Source: an uncultured Flavobacteriaceae bacterium (GTDB lineage Bacteria > Bacteroidota > Bacteroidia > Flavobacteriales > Flavobacteriaceae). Taken from it: DNA of 64,000 nt. Shown piece after piece: positions 18,482-26,536 of the stretch. The position numbers were made by a program, and so were the translations under genes. Numbering within the stretch: position 1 is the stretch's first letter; each line of letters opens with the position of its first letter. The notes beneath the pieces were generated by a model. That model was not told where the DNA came from. It saw only the letters and a list, made by a program, of their open reading frames with translations, and ran no database searches. Location: the NCBI GenBank assembly GCA_947500435.1, contig CANMRV010000005.1, positions 575,492-639,491 on the forward strand. The letters run 5' to 3'.

Positions 18482-18906
18482 TGAAACAGGATTTCCAAAT
18501 ATCAACGGATAAAAGTCTGTTAGACTTTGATTTTATTCATGATTATATGACTAAAACCTCCTATTGGGGAAAGGGACGAACTATTCAGCAAACTAAAGGC
18601 ACTATTGAGAATTCAATTTGCTTTGGTATGTACACCAAGGCCCAGAAACAAATAGGTTTTGCAAGAGTAGTAACGGACACTGTATTTTTTGGGAATATTA
18701 TGGATGTAATCATCGACCCACATTTTCAGAGTAAGGGTTTAGGTAAGTTCTTTATGGAATTTATTCTTAACCATGATAGAATTAAGGAATTACAGACCAT
18801 CACTTTAAAAACAAAGAATGCGCATGCGTTTTATGAAAAGTATGGATTTCAGAAAGTTGGAGATTCACTACTATACATGGCCAGAGATAAACAAAAACTA
18901 ATGTGA
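18481..18906 (+). CDS. GNAT family N-acetyltransferase
   Basis: A 141-residue acetyltransferase: acetyl-CoA loop in DPHFQSKGLGKFFMEF (about residues 80-95) and a terminal HAFYEKYGFQKVGDS pattern, closest in look to the small YgfJ/ElaA-like GNATs. Start codon overlaps the hisH stop. Substrate unknown. It is the second GNAT gene in the his operon and is not obviously a duplicate of the first. Confidence 0.85.
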   Translation: MKQDFQISTDKSLLDFDFIHDYMTKTSYWGKGRTIQQTKGTIENSICFGMYTKAQKQIGFARVVTDTVFFGNIMDVIIDPHFQSKGLGKFFMEFILNHDRIKELQTITLKTKNAHAFYEKYGFQKVGDSLLYMARDKQKLM

Positions 18907-19335
18907 AGTACAAAGTAGTTAGTAATAAGTACTTAGTGATTTTTATAAGTATGAACAAGCATGAAGATTTAAAGATTTGGAACAAGGCGATGGATTTAGT
19001 GGAATCAGTCTATATTTTAATGAAAGAGCTACCAGATGATGAAAAATTCGGTTTGATTTCTCAAATTAAAAGATGCAGTGTCTCGATACCTTCAAATATT
19101 GCAGAGGGTGCTGGTAGAAATTCTAAAAACGAATTTAGGCACTTCCTAAGTATAGCAAATGGTTCGACCACCGAACTTGAAACACAATTGTTACTTATTG
19201 AACGGTTAAATTTTGTGGGTAATGAGCGAGTGAAACCATTATTGAATGTTTGTGGAGAATTAAGAAGAATGAACTATTCTTTACAAAAAAGCTTAAAATA
19301 AAGAACTATGTACTTTGTACTAACTACTCAATACT
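18907..19335. mobile_element. IVS-like element: S23/IVP gene between facing heptad arms
   Basis: The left arm 18907-18941 runs in exact 7-base units (AGTACAA, AGTAGTT, AGTAATA, AGTACTT). The right arm 19304-19335 is the same unit series reversed (ATGTACT, TTGTACT, AACTACT, CAATACT). AGTACAAAGTA (18907) is a perfect complement of TACTTTGTACT (19311-19321), so the transcript can fold the arms together around the enclosed gene. This is the plan of 23S rRNA intervening sequences, here in a protein operon. Calling it mobile is inference. Confidence 0.6.
18951..19301 (+). CDS. Four-helix-bundle protein (S23 / 23S rRNA IVP family)
   Basis: A 116-residue all-helical protein whose conserved core is plain: LKIWNKAMDLVE, FGLISQIKRC, SIPSNIAEGAGR, EFRHFLSIANGSTTELETQ. 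These match the family first found as the open reading frame of 23S rRNA intervening sequences and now known in many copies in Bacteroidota; biochemical function unknown. The frame is open from 18903, but the earlier codons come from the repeat arm, so the start is set at the ATG at 18951. It lies between a GNAT gene and hisA. Confidence 0.88.
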   Translation: MNKHEDLKIWNKAMDLVESVYILMKELPDDEKFGLISQIKRCSVSIPSNIAEGAGRNSKNEFRHFLSIANGSTTELETQLLLIERLNFVGNERVKPLLNVCGELRRMNYSLQKSLK

Positions 19336-19342
19336 TCAATTA

Positions 19343-20098
19343 ATGAGAATTATTCCCGCAATAGACATTATAGACGGACAATGTGTACGACTCTCCAAAG
19401 GAGATTATAACACAAAGAAGATATACAATGCAAACCCGTTAGAGGTTGCGAAAGAATTTGAAGCGCACGGAATTCAGTATCTACATTTGGTAGATTTAGA
19501 TGGTGCAAAGTCCAAGCATATTGTAAACCATAAGATCTTAGAGCAAATCGCATCAAAGACAGATTTAAAAATTGACTTTGGCGGAGGACTTAAAACCGAT
19601 GATGATTTACGAATCGCCTTTGAATGTGGAGCAAATCAAATTACTGGCGGAAGTATTGCAGTAAAGGACAAACAAACTTTTACGGGTTGGATAAATACTT
19701 ACGGAGCTGATAAAATCATTTTAGGAGCAGACGCTTTGGATGAAAAGGTTGCGGTATCTGGTTGGCAAGAAGAATCGAAAGAGGAATTGCTTCCTTTTAT
19801 TCAATCCTATGAAAAAAGAGGAATTCAATACGTAATTTGTACAGATATTAGTAAGGATGGAATGTTAGAAGGCCCTTCTTTTGATTTATATAAAAAGATT
19901 ATCACTTCTGTCAGTTCGAGCGACGTCGAGAACGGCGCTGAAAAGGGACTAAAACTAATCGCCTCAGGCGGCATATCAACCTTTGATGAACTACCTAAAT
20001 TAGCTGAAATAGGCTGTGAAGGAACAATTATTGGTAAGGCGATTTATGAAAATAGAATCAGTCTAAAGCAGTTAGAAAAATATATTCTATCAATATGA
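19343..20098 (+). CDS. hisA: Phosphoribosylformimino-AICAR-P isomerase
   Basis: TIM-barrel Amadori isomerase of histidine synthesis, 251 residues. The catalytic aspartate is in AIDIIDGQCVRL near the N-terminus and the second in VICTDISKDGMLEGP; phosphate-binding segments are GGGLKT and IASGGIS. The open frame extends back to 19250, but that part overlaps the S23 gene and the repeat arm, so MRIIPAID at 19343 is the start. Overlaps the DinB gene by 4 bases. Confidence 0.96.
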   Translation: MRIIPAIDIIDGQCVRLSKGDYNTKKIYNANPLEVAKEFEAHGIQYLHLVDLDGAKSKHIVNHKILEQIASKTDLKIDFGGGLKTDDDLRIAFECGANQITGGSIAVKDKQTFTGWINTYGADKIILGADALDEKVAVSGWQEESKEELLPFIQSYEKRGIQYVICTDISKDGMLEGPSFDLYKKIITSVSSSDVENGAEKGLKLIASGGISTFDELPKLAEIGCEGTIIGKAIYENRISLKQLEKYILSI

Positions 20099-20610
20099 CT
20101 AAAGAAGATAAACTAGTAGAGGAATTGGTTAAAAATGCCTTGTATCGTATGGACGAAAGTACACGCATGATACAGAAGTGCTTATCTGAAGTTTCGGAAG
20201 AAGAACTATGGTTAAAACCAAATGAGTCTCTGAATAGTATAGCCAATTTGATGTTACATTTATGTGGGAACATCACCCAATACATCGTTTCGTCGCTTGG
20301 AGAAACCGAGGATATTCGAAAACGAGACTTAGAATTTTCGGCAAACAAAAGTGCAACTAAGTCCGAAATACTTGGTAAACTGGAAGATACTGTTGACACT
20401 GCCAAGCGGGTTATTTTTGATTCTACTTTGGATCAACTTTTAAAGATTAGGTCTGTACAAGGATTTTCCTTTTCTGGTGTAGGTGTTATAATTCATGCAG
20501 TCGAACATTATTCATATCATACGGGACAAATTGCTTTTTGGGTGAAACAACTTAAAAATAAAGACCTTGGCTTTTATGACGGAATAGATTTAAAAATTAA
20601 AAATGAGTAA
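20095..20610 (+). CDS. DinB-family protein (DUF1572-like)
   Basis: A 171-residue four-helix-bundle protein. A probable metal triad is formed by H56 or nearby (LMLHLCGN) and the two histidines of HAVEHYSYHTGQI near the C-terminus, as in DinB/YfiT proteins. Such proteins are often thiol S-transferases or metal-dependent hydrolases; the substrate here is unknown. Its start overlaps hisA, so it is expressed with the his genes. Confidence 0.8.
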   Translation: MTKEDKLVEELVKNALYRMDESTRMIQKCLSEVSEEELWLKPNESLNSIANLMLHLCGNITQYIVSSLGETEDIRKRDLEFSANKSATKSEILGKLEDTVDTAKRVIFDSTLDQLLKIRSVQGFSFSGVGVIIHAVEHYSYHTGQIAFWVKQLKNKDLGFYDGIDLKIKNE

Positions 20611-20612
20611 AA

Positions 20613-20729
20613 AGTATTGAGTACAAAGTAATAAGTACTCGAGTAAATAGGTGAAGCGAAAAATTTTAGATAAAGAATATAAACTAGAAAGTACAGATAC
20701 TTTGTACTTCTTACTTAAGACTTAGTACT
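20613..20729. repeat. Heptad hairpin repeat between DinB gene and hisF
   Basis: Left arm in 7-base units (AGTATTG, AGTACAA, AGTAATA, AGTACTC) from 20613; right arm reversed (TTGTACT, TCTTACT, TAAGACT, TAGTACT) to 20729. AGTACAAAGTA at 20620 pairs perfectly with TACTTTGTACT at 20698. It encloses about 55 bases without a gene, so it looks like an empty relative of the S23-carrying element. Confidence 0.85.
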
Positions 20730-20733
20730 GAAA

Positions 20734-21489
20734 ATGCTTGCAAAAAGAATAATTCCTTGTTTGGATATCAAAGACGGGCGTACCGTAAAGGGAGTAAATT
20801 TTGTGGATTTGAGAGATGCTGGAGATCCAGTAGAACTGGCAGAAATATATAGCAGAGAGGGAGCTGATGAGTTGGTTTTTTTGGATATTTCGGCAACAGA
20901 ACAGAAACGTAAGACCTTGGCCGACCTGGTATATCATGTTGCCGAGAAAGTAAACATTCCTTTTACAGTAGGCGGTGGAATTTCTTCTGTAGAAGATGTA
21001 GACATCCTATTGCAAAACGGAGCGGACAAGGTTTCTATTAATTCTTCTGCCGTGAAGAACCCCCAATTGATTAATGATTTGGTGGCTAAGTTTGGCTCCC
21101 AATGTATTGTGGTTGCTATTGACGCGAAACAGATTGATGGCAAATGGGTTGTTCACTTGGTTGGTGGTAAAGTCCCAACGGAATTGGATTTGTTTGAATG
21201 GGCGAAAGAAGTTGAAGAAAGAGGTGCAGGAGAAATCTTATTTACTTCGATGGACAATGATGGTACCAAAGACGGATTCGCCAATGAAGCTTTGGCAAGA
21301 CTATCGACGGAGTTGAATATTCCCATAATAGCTTCCGGTGGAGCTGGAAATATGCAACATTTTACCGATACCTTTGTTGAAGGAAAAGCCGATGCAGCCT
21401 TAGCCGCAAGTGTTTTTCACTTTAAGGAGATAAAAATTAAAGATTTAAAAGAAGAATTACAGGAAAACGGAATTCCTGTTAGACTATGA
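20734..21489 (+). CDS. hisF: Imidazole glycerol phosphate synthase, cyclase subunit
   Basis: TIM-barrel cyclase that uses HisH-derived ammonia to make imidazole glycerol phosphate and AICAR. It has 251 residues; catalytic aspartates lie in IPCLDIKDGRTVKG (D11 region) and TSMDNDGTKDG. Phosphate sites are GGGISS and ASGGAGN. Starts four bases after the heptad hairpin. Confidence 0.97.
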   Translation: MLAKRIIPCLDIKDGRTVKGVNFVDLRDAGDPVELAEIYSREGADELVFLDISATEQKRKTLADLVYHVAEKVNIPFTVGGGISSVEDVDILLQNGADKVSINSSAVKNPQLINDLVAKFGSQCIVVAIDAKQIDGKWVVHLVGGKVPTELDLFEWAKEVEERGAGEILFTSMDNDGTKDGFANEALARLSTELNIPIIASGGAGNMQHFTDTFVEGKADAALAASVFHFKEIKIKDLKEELQENGIPVRL

Positions 21490-21500
21490 TATAAATAAAA

Positions 21501-21640
21501 AAGGTCCCCTCCTTTTTCAAGGAGGGGTGCCCGGAGGGCGGGGTGGTTAGCTAAGGAACAGGAATAGATAAGCTTTCTAGTAAGTTTCGACAAGACCCCT
21601 CCGCCTATCGGCACCTCCCCTTGAAAAAAGGGGAGGACCT
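21501..21640. repeat. GC-rich palindromic repeat, copy 1 (hisF / racemase gap)
   Basis: Begins AAGGTCCCCTCC and ends GGGGAGGACCT, with internal hairpins CCCCTCCttttt../GGAGGGG and CACCTCCCC. The centre carries AAGCTTTCTAGTAAGTTTCG. It shares most of its layout with copy 2 at 23810. It lies in the his operon between hisF and the racemase gene. Confidence 0.8.
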
Positions 21641-21658
21641 GGTAAATGAACAATAGAC

Positions 21659-22369
21659 ATGAAAAAAATCGGACTCATAGGAGGCATTACTTGGCAATCG
21701 ACCAAGCTTTATTATGAATATCTAAACACAATGGTTTCCGAAGTACTTGGTGGAAAGCATTCTTGTAAGTGTTTAATCGAATCGGTGGATTTTGCAGATA
21801 TTTCTGCCAAACAAAATGCGGGTGATTGGGATACATTGCACATCCAAATGGCCGAGATCGCGAAGAGTTTGGAGACAGCAGGAGCGGATATCATTCTAGT
21901 ATGTGCAAACACAATGCACCTATCTGCCGATAAAATCAAGGAAACGATAAATATTCCGCTGTTGCATATTGCAGAGGCCACCGGCAAGTCTATTCGGGAG
22001 CAAGGAATTCAGAAAGTGTTGCTTCTGGGTACAAAATATACCATGGAATTAGACTTTTACAAGGATATTTTAAGAGAGCAATTTGGCATTGAAGTTTTAA
22101 TACCATCTCCTGAAGATAGGGATATTGTTCATCAGGTAATTTATGATGAATTGGCCAAGGGAATTATTTCGGAAGATTCTAAGACTCAATACCGTGAAAT
22201 CATAAAAAAGTCCGAGAGTGATGGTGCGGAAGCTGTTGTATTGGGCTGTACGGAAATCCCTTTATTGATTCAATCGAAAGATTGCGATATTCCGGTTTTT
22301 GATACAACTAAGATTCATGCTCAAACTGCTGTGGAGTTTGCTCTGGCAGGAATGACACAAACCAAGTAA
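21659..22369 (+). CDS. Aspartate/glutamate racemase family protein
   Basis: A 236-residue PLP-independent amino acid racemase of the YgeA/aspartate racemase type. The two catalytic cysteines are seen in LVCANTMH (first half) and VLGCTEIPLL (second half); the N-terminal IGLIGGITWQSTKLYY is typical. It precedes hisIE by only four bases. The amino acid substrate is not predictable from sequence; a role in histidine synthesis is not known. Confidence 0.88.
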   Translation: MKKIGLIGGITWQSTKLYYEYLNTMVSEVLGGKHSCKCLIESVDFADISAKQNAGDWDTLHIQMAEIAKSLETAGADIILVCANTMHLSADKIKETINIPLLHIAEATGKSIREQGIQKVLLLGTKYTMELDFYKDILREQFGIEVLIPSPEDRDIVHQVIYDELAKGIISEDSKTQYREIIKKSESDGAEAVVLGCTEIPLLIQSKDCDIPVFDTTKIHAQTAVEFALAGMTQTK

Positions 22370-22373
22370 TACG

Positions 22374-22973
22374 ATGGAAATAAATTTCAACAAAAATCCA
22401 GACGGACTCGTACCGGCGATTATTCAAGACGCACAAACCAAGAATGTCTTGATGTTAGGCTATATGAACCAAGAGGCTTTTGATAAAACCCAGGAGACTA
22501 AGAAAGTTACCTTCTATAGTAGATCTAAGCAACGTTTATGGACAAAAGGGGAGGAGAGCGGAAATTTTCTAAATCTTGTGGATATCAAAAATGACTGTGA
22601 CATGGATACCCTGCTAATTTCTGTAAACCCTGTGGGAGCAACTTGTCATACCGGTAGTGATACTTGTTGGAATGAGGAAAATACTTCCAATTTCGGATTC
22701 TTATCACAATTGGAATCCATTATTGAACAAAGAAGAACTTCTGCAGATGGTAGTAAATCGTACGTCGCATCGCTTTTTGAAAAAGGCATCAACAAGATTG
22801 CTCAGAAAGTAGGAGAGGAGGCTGTTGAAACGGTTATCGAGGCAAAAGATGATAATGACGACCTGTTCTTATACGAGAGTGCGGATTTGCTTTTCCACTA
22901 TCTTATTCTTTTGCAAGCTAAAGGGTTTACACTTAAAGACATAGAATCAGAATTGAAGAAAAGGCATAAATAG
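22374..22973 (+). CDS. hisIE: Bifunctional phosphoribosyl-AMP cyclohydrolase / phosphoribosyl-ATP pyrophosphatase
   Basis: A 199-residue fusion for steps 2 and 3 of histidine synthesis. HisI domain 1-105 with metal-binding NDCDMD and CHTGSDTCW; HisE domain about 110-199 with the helical EEAVETVIEAKDDN motif of MazG-like pyrophosphatases. Last gene of the his operon; a clear terminator follows 11 bases after its stop. Confidence 0.96.
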   Translation: MEINFNKNPDGLVPAIIQDAQTKNVLMLGYMNQEAFDKTQETKKVTFYSRSKQRLWTKGEESGNFLNLVDIKNDCDMDTLLISVNPVGATCHTGSDTCWNEENTSNFGFLSQLESIIEQRRTSADGSKSYVASLFEKGINKIAQKVGEEAVETVIEAKDDNDDLFLYESADLLFHYLILLQAKGFTLKDIESELKKRHK

Positions 22974-22983
22974 TTTAAAAACA

Positions 22984-23015
22984 AAAATACCGCTATCAAT
23001 AGACAGCGGTATTTT
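22984..23015 (+). terminator. Terminator at the end of the his operon
   Basis: AAAATACCGCT (22984-22994) pairs with AGCGGTATTTT (23005-23015), 10-base loop. The mirrored A and T tails mean it may also serve the minus-strand gene ending at 23041. Confidence 0.85.
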
Positions 23016-23040
23016 CTAACCATGATCTAACCAATCATCA

Positions 23041-23763
23041 TCAATCAATTTTTACAATTTCTGAAGCACCAGACAGACGTTTGTACGTAATCTTGGCATC
23101 TCCCTTAAATTTTAAGGAACTAGCACCTGAAGCCCGGATATCAATAGATTCTCGAATCAAAAGATAGGCTTCACTTGCACCCGACATATCTATTTTTAAA
23201 TTGTCGACGGATAAATCGAAATCCCGAATGTCGCTGCTTCCCGAAAGATGTGCATCCATGGAAATTGCACTTCCATAAAGATCTAAACTAGAAGCGCCAC
23301 TCATGTCTAGGTTTAATCGGTCTGCTGCTATTTCCCCTGTAAAATTCGAAGCTCCCGAAAGTTCAATACGTCCATCTGCGGTATCCCACAGGTTTTCCAA
23401 AGTTAATTTTGAAGCTCCGCTAATATCAAATCTTGAAATATCCTTGGTAACGATGTATGCATTTAAGGTAGCATTTCCACGGACACTGGTAAACTTCTTA
23501 AGCCGAATGATTAAAGAATTTCCTTCTCGCTGCACAATGATTCTGTCATGAAGATTTTCGTTGGCCTCAATACGAATACTTTCCTCAGTATCTGAAAAGG
23601 TAACTTTAGTATTAAAAGCATTTGAAATTTTTACAGTAGAATATTCCGGAATGGAATAATCTAAAGAACTGACTTCATCCGAAGCACGAATGGTATCATG
23701 GTCGCAGGAAGTTAAAAGTCCCAAAACTAGGGCAAGTACGATTACTATTGATTTTGTTTTCAT
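23041..23763 (-). CDS. DUF2807 (head GIN domain) lipoprotein
   Basis: A 240-residue secreted lipoprotein: signal ending LLTSC (C20), then a right-handed beta-helix-like DUF2807 domain from about residue 42. Repeated G-A-S and S-G-A-S turns (SGASKL, SGASNF, SGASSL, SGASEA) mark the coils. Function unknown; this family often accompanies ECF sigma factor and DUF4097 genes, as here. Repeat copy 2 lies just upstream of its start. Confidence 0.85.
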   Translation of the reverse strand: MKTKSIVIVLALVLGLLTSCDHDTIRASDEVSSLDYSIPEYSTVKISNAFNTKVTFSDTEESIRIEANENLHDRIIVQREGNSLIIRLKKFTSVRGNATLNAYIVTKDISRFDISGASKLTLENLWDTADGRIELSGASNFTGEIAADRLNLDMSGASSLDLYGSAISMDAHLSGSSDIRDFDLSVDNLKIDMSGASEAYLLIRESIDIRASGASSLKFKGDAKITYKRLSGASEIVKID

Positions 23764-23809
23764 TTTTGACTGATTTTTATTGTGATTGATGTTTAAAATT
23801 TGCTTTGTC

Positions 23810-23944
23810 GACTCCCCTCCTTGAAAAAGGAGGGGTGCCCGCAGGGCGGGGTGGTTAACTTAGGAACACGAATGATGAACTTTCTAGATAGCTTCACCAA
23901 AACCCCTCCGGCTGTCGCCACCTCCCCTTGACTGGGGAGGACCC
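23810..23944. repeat. GC-rich palindromic repeat, copy 2
   Basis: Same design as copy 1: GACTCCCCTCC...GGAGGGGTGCCC...GCAGGGCGGGGTGGTTA, then AACTTTCTAGATAGCTTCACC and AACCCCTCC, ending CTGGGGAGGACC. Its complement contains GGTGAAGCTATC and AGAAAGTT, which are also present in copies 3 and 4. It lies between the 58-residue gene and the DUF2807 gene, upstream of the latter. Confidence 0.8.
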
Positions 23945-23950
23945 TATTAT

Positions 23951-24127
23951 CTATAACCTAACAGGCTCCCACTTAAAATCCGTTGGAAACCATTCGGCAA
24001 CATTAGTATGATCTGAGAATGTTTCTTGAGTCTCATTCTTTAAAAAGACTTGCTCGTCTTCTATAAAGACATGCTGGGTTTTGATTGCAGCATGAAATCT
24101 TTGGGCAATACTTTTTTTATTCTTCAT
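23951..24127 (-). CDS. Small hypothetical protein (58 residues)
   Basis: A short acidic/aromatic protein (MKNKKSIAQRFHAAI to WFPTDFKWEPVRL) with no recognised domain, signal or membrane segment. The start ATG at 24127 overlaps the stop of the barrel gene by 11 bases, so coupled translation is likely. The open frame runs further upstream, but that part is inside the barrel gene. Its reality rests on the overlap and composition only. Confidence 0.5.
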   Translation of the reverse strand: MKNKKSIAQRFHAAIKTQHVFIEDEQVFLKNETQETFSDHTNVAEWFPTDFKWEPVRL

Positions 24128-24791
24128 CTTGTAGCTTCTTTTTGTACCGGTTTCTTCCCAGATTGAAAACTCCGACTTTAACAACAATACCTCCCGAGAA
24201 TCCATTGATACGGGTAACTGGACTATTTTCCAAATCAATTTTGCTTGATAAGCGATATTTGACGCCGGCTTCTATTTGTAAATAGCGGTTAATATTAAAA
24301 AGGGCACTTACCCCAGGTTCAGCAACAAAGACAAAATCGAAATCCTCTTCAGTTAGTTCCTCCTCAAAGTCTTCGTTATTAAAATTATTTCCAATTTGGC
24401 CAATGGCTCCAGCTCCAATCAAGAGAGGAAAAGAAAGATTTACGCGGGACTTACTAAAGAAAATTGGTTCTAAATGCAGACCTCCATACCCTCCAATAAG
24501 GTCCTCTCTTCGGCCAGCCGCAGTATTGAAATAGTCTTGATCTGAATAGATGAAATTCCCCGAGAAACCGATTTCAAATTGCTGATTGGCAACATAGGCA
24601 ACCTTGAGTCCCCCGGTGTAGGTTTCTTGCCCATCAATTTCCCCAGCCCGCATTGAAAAGCCTAAATAGACGCCATGTACGACATTATTGCGATCATTGA
24701 ATTCTACATAATCACCATCCTCCTCCTGTGCAAAACCAGAAAGTGCAAGGCAAAAGAATAAAAGTGTAAAAATTGATTTTTGATTGTTCAT
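24117..24791 (-). CDS. Predicted outer-membrane beta-barrel protein
   Basis: A 224-residue protein with a Sec signal (FTLLFFCLALSGFAQ) and then alternating aromatic/polar beta strands (GVYLGFSMRAGE, FEIGFSGNFIYS, YLQIEAGVKYRLS), ending in GVFNLGRNRYKKKLQDEE. The frame extends to 24848, but an ECF-type promoter lies at 24821-24848, inside that extension, so ATG 24791 with the signal peptide is the true start. No specific ligand can be named. Confidence 0.75.
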   Translation of the reverse strand: MNNQKSIFTLLFFCLALSGFAQEEDGDYVEFNDRNNVVHGVYLGFSMRAGEIDGQETYTGGLKVAYVANQQFEIGFSGNFIYSDQDYFNTAAGRREDLIGGYGGLHLEPIFFSKSRVNLSFPLLIGAGAIGQIGNNFNNEDFEEELTEEDFDFVFVAEPGVSALFNINRYLQIEAGVKYRLSSKIDLENSPVTRINGFSGGIVVKVGVFNLGRNRYKKKLQDEE

Positions 24792-24820
24792 AGTGTTATA
24801 TTTTGATTGACTACTTAGAT

Positions 24821-24848
24821 AGACAATTGATTTTCTGAAAAGTTGCAT
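24821..24848 (-). promoter_or_regulatory. ECF sigma promoter WTGCAAC-N17-GTCT before barrel gene
   Basis: On the minus strand ATGCAAC (24842-24848) and GTCT (24821-24824) are separated by exactly 17 bases, as before the sigma gene at 27078 and the TonB receptor at 52463. The -10 lies 30 bases before the ATG at 24791. AAC in the -35 and GTC in the -10 are usual ECF features. Confidence 0.65.
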
Positions 24849-24927
24849 ATTCCCGTGTTAAAATTTAAAAGCTTGCGCTAAATTCGATTTTCTGGGGGCT
24901 TTTTAACTTGACTTATGATAAGAACTC

Positions 24928-26028
24928 CTACAATTCCTTCAAGAGTACCACGCCTTTTTTTCCTTTAATTGAAATACGTCCTTGAGTACTTTTTCCATAT
25001 GTAGCTTTGATTTCCCGTAGCTTTTTACCCTTATCCAACATCTTCGAATCGATATTTTCGAAAGACTTCGGCATGCGTACCAAGCCTTGTTCTAAGGTGG
25101 CATCGAATTGGTGCGAAAAGTCAGTTACATTTAAACTGATTTCTGAGGATTCTTGATCAAGGGCTATATCTGCATCTGTACTCGTAATTGCTGCCACTCG
25201 AAAATCCGCTATTCTTAAGGTCATATCCGCTTCTTTGGTTAAGCGATCCAATTCTAATGTGGAGAATTTCAGTGTGCCGAACATCGTACCCACTTCATCA
25301 ATACTCAGACCATCTTTATTTGAATAGATTTCGAGTGAAGTAATGGCATCTAGAGAAATATCACTACCGTTACTATTTAGGCGTAAGCTTTTGGAGTCTC
25401 TCATATCGAGTTCCCCATTTTTGATATCTACACTACCATAACTAATGTTTTGTGCGCGAAGCTTCCCATAGCGCAGGGTAATATCAGCTTTGTTTAAGTC
25501 TTCGCTGAGCCATACATCACCGTGTTCTACCAGTGCTTTTAATTTTCCTGTCCAATCTTCTATGAGAACATCCCCGAAAGTATTGGTGACCTTTAATTCA
25601 GCATTTTCGGGCATATATATGGTATAGTCGATTTGAATATTGCTGCGATCATAATCAAAGGGATTCGCCTTTTCAAAAAAGTTAGCAAACCACCCACTGC
25701 TCTTTTCCAGAATCTCATAACTCAGGGACACAAATTCCTCACTATCCCTCGCTATAGGTTGGATACGCTTCAATAAAGCTTCCGCATTTTCCTTTTTTCG
25801 ATGGTTCACCGCAATGGAAATCTCCACGGAAACCTCGTCTTTATCCCATCCATTTACGTTGATGTTTCCATATTTGTTTTCCAAATGCAACTTACCGGCA
25901 TTGGTCATTGCATAGGTCTTCGTTATCTTCTTAGATACTTTTTCCTGTGCGGTGACGGACTGTCCGATAACCAACACCAGTGCTACCAAGAGCATCTTTT
26001 TACAAAGTGTATCCATAATCATCATCAT
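24928..26028 (-). CDS. DUF4097-family beta-strand-repeat secreted protein
   Basis: A 366-residue protein with a Sec signal (KKMLLVALVLVIGQSVTAQ) and a long beta-helix-like repeat region (GNINVNGWDKDEV, FGDVLIEDWTGKL, YGKLRAQNISYGSV, IEVGTMFGT-like coils), typical of DUF4097 adhesin-like proteins found with ECF sigma factors. Start is either 26028 (MMMIMDTL) or, more likely, 26016 (MDTLCKK). It overlaps the end of the preceding anti-sigma gene, so they form one operon. Confidence 0.78.
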   Translation of the reverse strand: MMMIMDTLCKKMLLVALVLVIGQSVTAQEKVSKKITKTYAMTNAGKLHLENKYGNINVNGWDKDEVSVEISIAVNHRKKENAEALLKRIQPIARDSEEFVSLSYEILEKSSGWFANFFEKANPFDYDRSNIQIDYTIYMPENAELKVTNTFGDVLIEDWTGKLKALVEHGDVWLSEDLNKADITLRYGKLRAQNISYGSVDIKNGELDMRDSKSLRLNSNGSDISLDAITSLEIYSNKDGLSIDEVGTMFGTLKFSTLELDRLTKEADMTLRIADFRVAAITSTDADIALDQESSEISLNVTDFSHQFDATLEQGLVRMPKSFENIDSKMLDKGKKLREIKATYGKSTQGRISIKGKKGVVLLKEL

Positions 26029-26536
26029 TTAATTTAGAATCGTTTATCTGTTTCAGTAGATTTTCAATCAGTTCAATACGTTGTTTGTAATTGGAAACTA
26101 TAGCTTCCAAAACCCTTTCATTGTCTAAGTTGCTCTGCATTTCTATGCGCAATTGTTCATATTCGGCATCGAGCTCATCCATAAAGGATAAAAACTCCGC
26201 TTTATCTTCCTCGGATAAGTTTGGATTGTTCTGCACCAGCTGTACTTGATAGGATACCAAACCTTTATAGTGCATATCGATATCCAATAGTTCTTTGGAT
26301 GCATACTGTGTTTCTCCAGAATTTCCAAAAATCTGTTTCCCCATAAAACCAGCGAGACCCAATAATAGAAGTAGGGTAGCGGCTATGCGCAACATAGGGG
26401 ATTTCCAAAGAGGAATCACTTTCGGTTCTTCAACTTCCAATTCTTGGGAAATCTTTGCCCACATTTTCGAACGGTCTGCTTTATGCTCATCGAACTCCGA
26501 AGCGTTCTCCCGTATGTGTTTTTCAAAATTGTCCAT
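26000..26536 (-). CDS. Probable anti-sigma factor, membrane-bound
   Basis: A 178-residue protein: cytoplasmic N-terminus (FEKHIRENASEFDEHKADRSKMWAKI), one transmembrane helix at about 50-66, and an extracytoplasmic helical part rich in E, L and Q that may form a coiled coil. It begins on the stop codon of the sigma factor gene, the usual arrangement for a membrane anti-sigma factor. No ZAS zinc motif is visible, so the call rests on topology and context. Confidence 0.65.
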   Translation of the reverse strand: MDNFEKHIRENASEFDEHKADRSKMWAKISQELEVEEPKVIPLWKSPMLRIAATLLLLLGLAGFMGKQIFGNSGETQYASKELLDIDMHYKGLVSYQVQLVQNNPNLSEEDKAEFLSFMDELDAEYEQLRIEMQSNLDNERVLEAIVSNYKQRIELIENLLKQINDSKLNDDDYGYTL

